Shown here in pieces: positions 57,606 to 64,000 of a stretch of 64,000 nucleotides of DNA; position 1 is the stretch's first letter; each line of letters opens with the position of its first letter. The notes under the pieces were generated by a model. The model saw nothing but the letters and a program-made list of their open reading frames with translations. It was not told the origin of the DNA and did no database searches. Source of the stretch: Epiperipatus broadwayi (lineage: Eukaryota > Onychophora > Udeonychophora > Euonychophora > Peripatidae); assembly GCA_028023455.1 (NCBI GenBank), contig JAQFVV010012546.1, positions 1,071,501 to 1,135,500 of the forward strand, given 5' to 3'. Position numbers and translations under genes: made by a program.

Positions 57606-58720
57606 TTTTAATAAAAAATTAAAAGCAAATGAAAAAAATTATTGTTAGTTAAACTTGAAAAAAGTAAAAATGCATTAGGAAAGAAATGTAATTTTGTCAA
57701 ACTGACAACAAAAATGAGTGTATTCTGCAAATACAAAAGAAACAAATGATCTTCCATATAGTCAAATAAAACCCAAAATTTTATAAGTGAAGAAAACATG
57801 ATTTTCCAAGAAAAGAATGTCACTATTGATGAAACTATGATTCAAAAAAGCATTAAAGTAAATAAAGATAGCTTGTTGCATGAAATTAACCATCATGCAG
57901 TATGATATTGCTGTTAAGGGTCCCCTTATTATCAATATATTTATCAAGAAATGTACAAATTCAGACCAGAAGATGGAAGTTTAGTCTTACCCAACATAAA
58001 AAAAGATCAAAATCAGTAGCTTCTATATAGTGAACCCAAAAATTATTTATTTGGTTTATTTGGTTAATATTTCCAAAATAAATAAAAGAATTTTAACAAT
58101 TGAAAACATTTAAATCCACAATTACTTGATCTCAAAAAAAAAAATGCAGAATATAGAAAGTTTTATATAAATTGAGACAATTTAAAACAGTCAACAGTCA
58201 TCTAGAAAAAGAGTATTAAGCCAGAATCTGAAAGATTAGTATCAAATCTTACTTTTTTGGTAAAAATAACCTTGCATTAAGATGACTCTAAATGAAGTTT
58301 AAAAAAAAAATTAGCTGAAATTATTGGTTATTATAATTTAATTAAAGTCCATGAAAGAATAGACATAGTTATCTTGGTATGTCCAAAGTGAAATTATAAA
58401 TTTAATTGGAAAACAAGTATAAAATGAAATTATTGGAAAAATAAAAATGCAAAACATTATTCAATTTTTTGGATTGTTTATCAAATATATCACAGACCAA
58501 ACAAAAGTTACTAATAATTATATATGTAAAAATTATAAATAATAAATTTACTATAGAAGAAAAATTGAGTGATTTTATTAACACTAATGAAGAAAAAAGA
58601 TGATCAACTATTAAATAAAATTTTAAATAAATTAGATGACTTAGATTTTATAAATTGCAGAATCAAGGTAATCTGATAACAATATGCCGGATAATCTTGT
58701 TCTACATATAAGTAGATTGA
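57606..58720 (+). pseudogene. Degenerate coding-like region, unknown
   Basis: The plus strand contains protein-like pieces joined by frameshifts: MIFQEKNVTIDETMIQKSIK and VNKDSLLHEINHHA, then, one frame off, QYDIAVKGPLIINIFIKKCT; further on KLAEIIGYYNLIKVHERIDI. Stops are frequent. It begins just after element D3. Possibly a decayed retroelement or host pseudogene. Not recognised; the minus-strand frames here are antisense. Confidence 0.28.
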
Positions 58721-59251
58721 ACCAATTTGCTACATATTTTCCATGTGCAACACACACACATTGAATCTGATAAGAGTTTATGTTTCTGAAAACTCACCAT
58801 CTATAATAAGATTTTTTTCCTAAAGTTGGAAACATTTTTTAACTGCAATGACTACAAGCTACAACAAGTTTATTATTTCACTACCAATTTATAAATCCCA
58901 TAATTTTTTATTATTTTTTGAATCATCACAATATTTTTCTATGTATGTCTCTATTTGGAAAAAATCAAATTAATTTGTATTTAATTTGTGCAATATACAT
59001 TTTATACCCCCATTGTCTTATATGGTCATATTCAATATCACTTGTAGACCAAATGGCTGCAAAATTTTTCTCATCTTTTTCAAATGACAGCTTTTTTTTT
59101 TACTTTTTAAAACAAATAATATGAAACTTATTGTAACTATTAGCAACAACAATAAAAAATAAATTTACTTTGTTTTAATAATTAATTACAATAAATAAAT
59201 TAATTGGATCCATTTAAATACAAAAATAGATACATTTCTTTATTTCTGTAT

Positions 59252-59366
59252 GTTTTTTTTTTTTCATATGTCATAGCATCAGCTGGGAGGCAAACCTACA
59301 ACCGTCTGCAACCAACTACTTGTTTGCAAGACAGCTGCAATGACCTCTTGGCTAATAACGCTTGAT
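59252..59366 (-). mobile_element. tRNA-derived SINE, copy S12
   Basis: Longer subfamily, reverse orientation: poly-T, CATATGTCATAGCATCAGC, CAACCGTCTGCAACCAACTA, CCTCTTGGCTAATAACGCTT. Several C-to-T/G-to-A changes mark it as older. No clear target duplication. Confidence 0.82.
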
Positions 59367-62300
59367 ATTTTTTATTTTTGTGAATATATTTTAAATTTTT
59401 TATACAAACATTTTAATGACTTTTATAAATAATGCTATACTATAATAAAAAAATCAAATTTAAAATATTTATTTAAAATATCTATACTTTTAGGAGCAGT
59501 ATGAAAGATCACTTATAGTCTGTGTATAACTGAATTACGTTGTAGCTATTGCAGGTTAATTAAGTTTTGGGATTTATACATAGATTTAATAAGCTACTAC
59601 AAATTTAAAAATTACTTTAAAAAAACAATGAGTAACATGGTGATTGTTTAAAGATAAGATTATCAGAAGTCTAAATGAACTGATTGAAATTGTGTACAAA
59701 ATATTGGAAAATATGTCACCATATACTAATTCAAATTTTAATACAATTTTCTCATGTAAAGAAGTTAATAAATCATATTGATTATACGTTTATTTGCTTT
59801 ATTTTATATACCTAGTCCAATATCTTTTTCAAATTAACCAAATGAATATTTTACTTCAAAATAAAATGTGTCTCTTCACAGGGCATCAAAATGATAAATA
59901 TTCTAATATTATCTATCTAAGTTTTGAGAAACGATGAAATTTATGCATGTTTTAACTTTTTGCCTGGTGAAGCGGTCATATTGAATATTTAAAAAATTAT
60001 GTTAAGCCACAAATTTTATCATAACTTAAGTTTGCATTATTCAAAAATGACATAATATATATTGTTTTATACACATAACACCAAATAATGTAATTAAGCT
60101 GAAAAAAATATAGTCATTGATATTCAAAGTAATAAAAAAAGAATAAAATTTAATATTTCTAATAAGTATTTTCATATTATTTCATAAATTCAAAATTATC
60201 ATGCATTTGCCTAGAATTATATTTTTGTTAATAGGTTAGTTGGATTAATCATAAAATTTATATAAAAAAACTATATAATAACACACCTAAGATAATCCAT
60301 CATTTGAAACTTTGTAGAATAAAAATATTAGTACCTTTCATTTTTCTTAGTAGCCATTCAAAATGTATATTCATACAGAGGTTTGCAATGAATATGTCAT
60401 CCCTAATAACAAGTAGTTAATATTGATTAATAATTAGTATAATTTGAATATTATAATAAAAAACTTCAATAGTTTGTAATTTATTAAAAAGTACTACTAA
60501 AATAGTCACTACAGACCAAATAAAATAATAAAATAAAATGTGAATGAAATACTAAATTCATTATAGAGTTAAGTTTGAGGTACATAAGTTAGAAGATTAG
60601 AGTCGCTGCGATGTAGTATTATTTATCCTATCTTTATAGGTTTTAAGGGCTCATATTGCTTCATGCTACTATGATCATAAATTTAGTAATAGCTTCATTA
60701 ACTGCCACCTCTTTTTGCATTTCATATGCAGCTTTGAAATTTACATTGCAGTAGTGTATAATCTGTCTAAGTTTATATACATATATACTTTCAAAATCTT
60801 TACTTTTAGCATTTACATATTTTTATGATTATTATTAAAATGCAGCCAAGACATTATAGAAAAATGTAAATCAGGTCATAATATTTGCAAAATATGGTTA
60901 TCTCTTTCTTATATCATTTAATTTAAACACTGGATCAAAACCCCACATCATATCAAAAAATGCAAATAATTCGCAATATAAATTTACATAATCACAAGTA
61001 TTTTTTATCAAATATAAATTCAAATAATAATTAAAAAATATATAAAAATAAAATAATAAGTAAAAAATGTATAAAAATAAAATAGGTAAAAAAATATATA
61101 AATAATTACTTACCATCGAGCCCTCATAACCCTGTCTATATATCAATCAAAAATTATATTTTTTCTGATGTCATTTTAATGGGAAATATTCTCAAACATT
61201 AAATATATTTCAGTGTATTTTTTTAAAAAAAAATAAAAAATAACAGACTGGGAATAGGATTTTAATAATTTTGTAAATTTTAATTTATCAGAGTTGCTTT
61301 CCCTTCTTTATCTCTAGTTAATGAAATGAAAAAAATCAAATGAATGCAATTAACAGATTATCTTGTTATTGTTGTTGTTTTTGCAAGATTTGATTTTTAA
61401 TAATAAAGGAATGTCAAGAATTTTACGTTGTTAAATTCTTGTTCTTAACTTGTTTTCAATCTATTATTAAGGAGATAATTATCTGAATAATTTTGGTTAT
61501 AAATTTTATTTAATTGGTTGTCATGAAAATGATAATGTAAGAGACAGATTGTAATTGGCTTGCAGACAAGATTATTCTAAAAATATATGTGGGGGTGTGA
61601 ATTTGTAACTATACCCAGGTGTCTTAATTGTTGATGAAAGCATTTAAGTCTTAATTCTGCTGCTGAAAAACATAGTGGAAGAACCTACTTGTAACTTAGC
61701 TGTTGAAGAGAAAGCAGTGAAGTTTTAATTACCAACCTATGGCATAGTATAGCAGCAATTTTAACCAAGCTACTGAAGATAATAATAGACATTTTTAATT
61801 CAGCTTTTAGCATACTATGAGTTTAGCATTAAAATGGGTTGTACCATGAAAACCATGTGCTAGATTCAGCTATAAGCGGGGTATCACCTTCCTCCATGTA
61901 ATCTACCTACACTGGAAGAAAATGCAGGGAAAGTGATCCCCCCCTTAAGAAGTCTGCAGCCTTGCCTTCAACCAAGAGCAATGAGTCTCACTTAGAAATT
62001 CAAGAGGCAAAACAAATGGACAGAAATTGCTATTTTCATTTACCTGGAGTTGTTACAGACTCACAAAAGGATAAATTTAACCAGCCCCATGTTTAGAAGC
62101 CTTCAAAAAGAAATTCCATTAGGAAAAACTGAAATTGTAATTGGAAAGACCTTTATATACAAGAGAGCCATGGCTATAGATTTTTTATTATTATTTGTGC
62201 AGACTATTTTTTTTATTAATAGAAAATTTTTTTTGTTTCATAAATGTAATAAGTTTTTTTCTCTCTCAATTGCCCTCTAGGCAGAATCAAAGATTGCTAT

Positions 62301-63165
62301 CTTTGATTTTTTTTGTGTGAACATGTTTAACAAACTCTTAAAATTTTTAAAGAAAGAACCTAATGAATTTAAAGTTAATCTATGAATAAAAATTAATTAG
62401 TTGATTAATGTAATTTTGTAAAAATGTATTTTTTTTATGAAATGGATGTTTGAAATTATCTATTATCATGCCTTTTTTGTTGTTGTTATTAATTAGATAT
62501 TAAATAATTGTCTTTTTTAAATATTATTTCTAGTCTTAATTACTTTATTCTATCCAATTCCTGTTTCGAAGTGTTGTGTGTAAGACCTTATATCATGACA
62601 GCTTATATTCTAAGATTTAGTTTTTTTCTTGATGATCCAAATAAAACTAGTTATTTGTACATAGGGGAAGCTCACAGATTGATTAAGATTATTTATAATA
62701 AGCGGATTTATTTATTTATTTCCCTCTTGCTCACAGTAATAAATTATAGTGTTCTTGCTTCCTGAGCTAGATTTATACATATCTATATGGAATATGGGAT
62801 TATATTTAGTTTATATACATCCAGAGGATGATCATGATGATGGTGATTCTTGGGTTGGTTTGAAGAGAATATTCTTCAAAGTCCACACACTTTCTTTTAT
62901 TTAGTTTGGTCTTATATTTTTGTTAACTTGAGGACAATTCCTCATAGTTTAGACCTCATTTTTCTGTAGAATTACAAATGGCTAATCAATTTAGGGCAAT
63001 TGATGTTCACATGCTGATGACCATTACCCCAGGTATGACCCCATATTTCACAGTAGCATTACAATATAAATTTATCTTAAATGTCATTTCGAAAACAATT
63101 TGAATAAATGTTAAATTGAATATTTTTCAATCACTATGCAGACTTTTTTAATTAAAAATAATATA
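59367..63165. other. Unassigned A+T-rich stretch
   Basis: No gene supported. 61,850-62,150 is richer in G+C (with GTGATCCCCCCCTTAAG) and may be an untranslated exon or old repeat, but neither strand gives a convincing coding frame. The 76-codon frame at 62,050-62,280 has no motif. Confidence 0.4.
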
Positions 63166-63210
63166 AGTATAGAGGATTTGAACTCAGATTTTCAAACACC
63201 CACTTATGCT
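63166..63210 (-). repeat. HHR family C short fragment
   Basis: TATAGAGGATTTGAACTCAG followed by TTTTCAAACACCC matches the minus-sense block at 54,096-54,126 across the unit junction. The ribozyme part is absent. Confidence 0.6.
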
Positions 63211-63576
63211 TATTTAAAGGTATATTTGAATAATCCGATTTGTTTTTCAAGAGATCATGACACTTTCAAACACCAAAATTGATAAATTGAGTATAGCTCC
63301 ATAATCATAAGCTTTTGAGCCATTCACTCTACTGTTGCGCTAAGATAGATAGTAATAAAATTATCAAATGGTTATTGCTTAAGAGGTCATGTGACATTTG
63401 AGTACTTGCCATTAATCGGGTGGTGTGATTTCTCATACTCAATTACTTTTCTAATTTTGTGATCTCAGAAAATAACATCTGCATTGTCGATTCTGACAAA
63501 CTTCATCAAACAACTAAAGATTTATTTGGAAAAGTGACAATCTACAACTTTAATTACTTAAATGATATAAATGTCT

Positions 63577-63755
63577 ACAAACATGCATTTACGTTTTTTG
63601 GGAAAAATTGTCTTCCACCATCTAAACTTATAAAGATTTTTGATTTTGAAAAATAGTCACCTATAACTTTATTTAGTGGAAATGAAACAAACATGCATTT
63701 ACATTTTTTGAAAAAATAATTTTCCAACAATTAGACTTATAATAATCTACATTAT
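63577..63755. repeat. Tandem duplication, about 111-bp period
   Basis: A block starting ACAAACATGCATTTAC with TTATAAAGAT/TTATAATAAT about 50 bases later occurs at 63,577 and 63,688. The copies are diverged. A 65-codon frame at 63,459-63,656 overlaps the first; no motif supports a gene. Confidence 0.7.
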
Positions 63756-63844
63756 TTACAAGAGATAACCAAACAAATTTTTTTTTAGTAATTTACATAT
63801 ATATATTTTACAGTACACTTTTATCCATTTACAAAATTAGTTCA

Positions 63845-64000
63845 TAAAGGCTGTAGCCTCAAGCACATGCATATAAAAATGCAATAGTAGGGACCTCTAC
63901 AGGTCTTAAACTACAAGCCTACTCTTTGGAAGAAAAGAGGGGAACCCTTCTTTACTTCAACCTACTTTCTATTTAAATAGGTGAAGCTGAAGCGGTTCGA
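63845..64000 (+). repeat. Copy of the 3.5-4.3 kb foldback-family block
   Basis: 63,845-63,930 matches 3990-4075: GGCTGTAGCCTCAAGCACAT, then AATAGTAGGGACCTCTACAG, then TCTTAAACTACAAGCC. Beyond this the sequence (GAAGAAAAGAGGGGAACCC) is less A+T-rich and is cut by the window end. Confidence 0.75.

Noticed and set aside
60898-61146. 82-codon minus-strand hydrophobic frame
   Set aside because: Built of repeated TAT/ATA-type codons from A+T-rich sequence; no recognisable domain.
63013-63045. CUGAUGA on the plus strand
   Set aside because: No GAAA box or stem II follows.

Overview
The window looks like non-coding, repeat-dominated nuclear DNA of an A+T-rich invertebrate animal (roughly three quarters A+T by eye). 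Supporting this are Penelope-like element (PLE) remnants with GIY-YIG endonuclease motifs, decayed non-LTR (LINE) reverse transcriptase tails, at least a dozen tRNA-derived SINE copies (several with perfect target-site duplications), and several families of hammerhead-ribozyme repeats. I cannot name the species; a cnidarian or a mollusc would fit. I found no intact host protein gene, rRNA gene or functional tRNA gene. Most open reading frames of 60-160 codons are chance frames in A+T-rich DNA or remnants of transposons.

The main result is a set of short repeats carrying type I hammerhead ribozymes (HHRs) with tiny stem III, the form known from PLE terminal repeats and from small circular-RNA 'retrozymes'. 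Four sequence families are present. Family A is a 409-bp tandem satellite at 1-2279 that flips orientation at about 1691. Family B is a dispersed unit of about 440 bp at 4.9, 15.2-15.8, 16.7-17.2, 31.9-32.3, 49.8-50.1 and 52.4-53.1 kb. Family C is a unit of about 480 bp at 54.06-54.85 kb, with fragments at 32.98-33.22 and 63.17 kb. Family D is a unit of about 230 bp at 17.5-17.8, 24.15-24.4 and 57.23-57.59 kb. In all four the ribozyme core CUGANGA, stem II, GAAA, short stem III, cleavage site and stem I can be paired by hand. Loci of all four families show head-to-head inverted copies, B and D insertions have target-site duplications of about 10-12 bp, and C shows circularly permuted unit ends. 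A and B share ordered motifs and look like distant relatives.

Layout. 0-2.3 kb: satellite A. 3.5-4.3 kb: foldback repeat. 4.5-5.2 kb: PLE C-terminal fragment directly beside a B unit. 6.2-7.5 kb and, inverted, 21.2-22.45 kb: two copies of an unnamed repeat (F) with an exon-like block and a conserved GTAAG. 13.5-14.1, 18.5-18.8, 29.7-30.1 and 37.8-38.9 kb: LINE remnants. 19.5-20.35 kb: larger PLE fragment with GIY-YIG motifs. 26.7-27.7 kb: large palindromic repeat. 35.3-37.4 kb: composite inverted repeat with two zinc-knuckle LINE fragments. 40.15 kb: long (AAT)n. 44-64 kb: mostly A+T-rich DNA with scattered SINEs and B, C and D units.

Inferred biology: the HHR units are probably non-autonomous passengers that are transcribed as multimers, self-cleaved, circularised and reinserted by a reverse transcriptase in trans, PLE being the obvious candidate because its remnants lie in the same window. 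This has not been shown here; it rests on the motifs, the duplications and known behaviour of these families.
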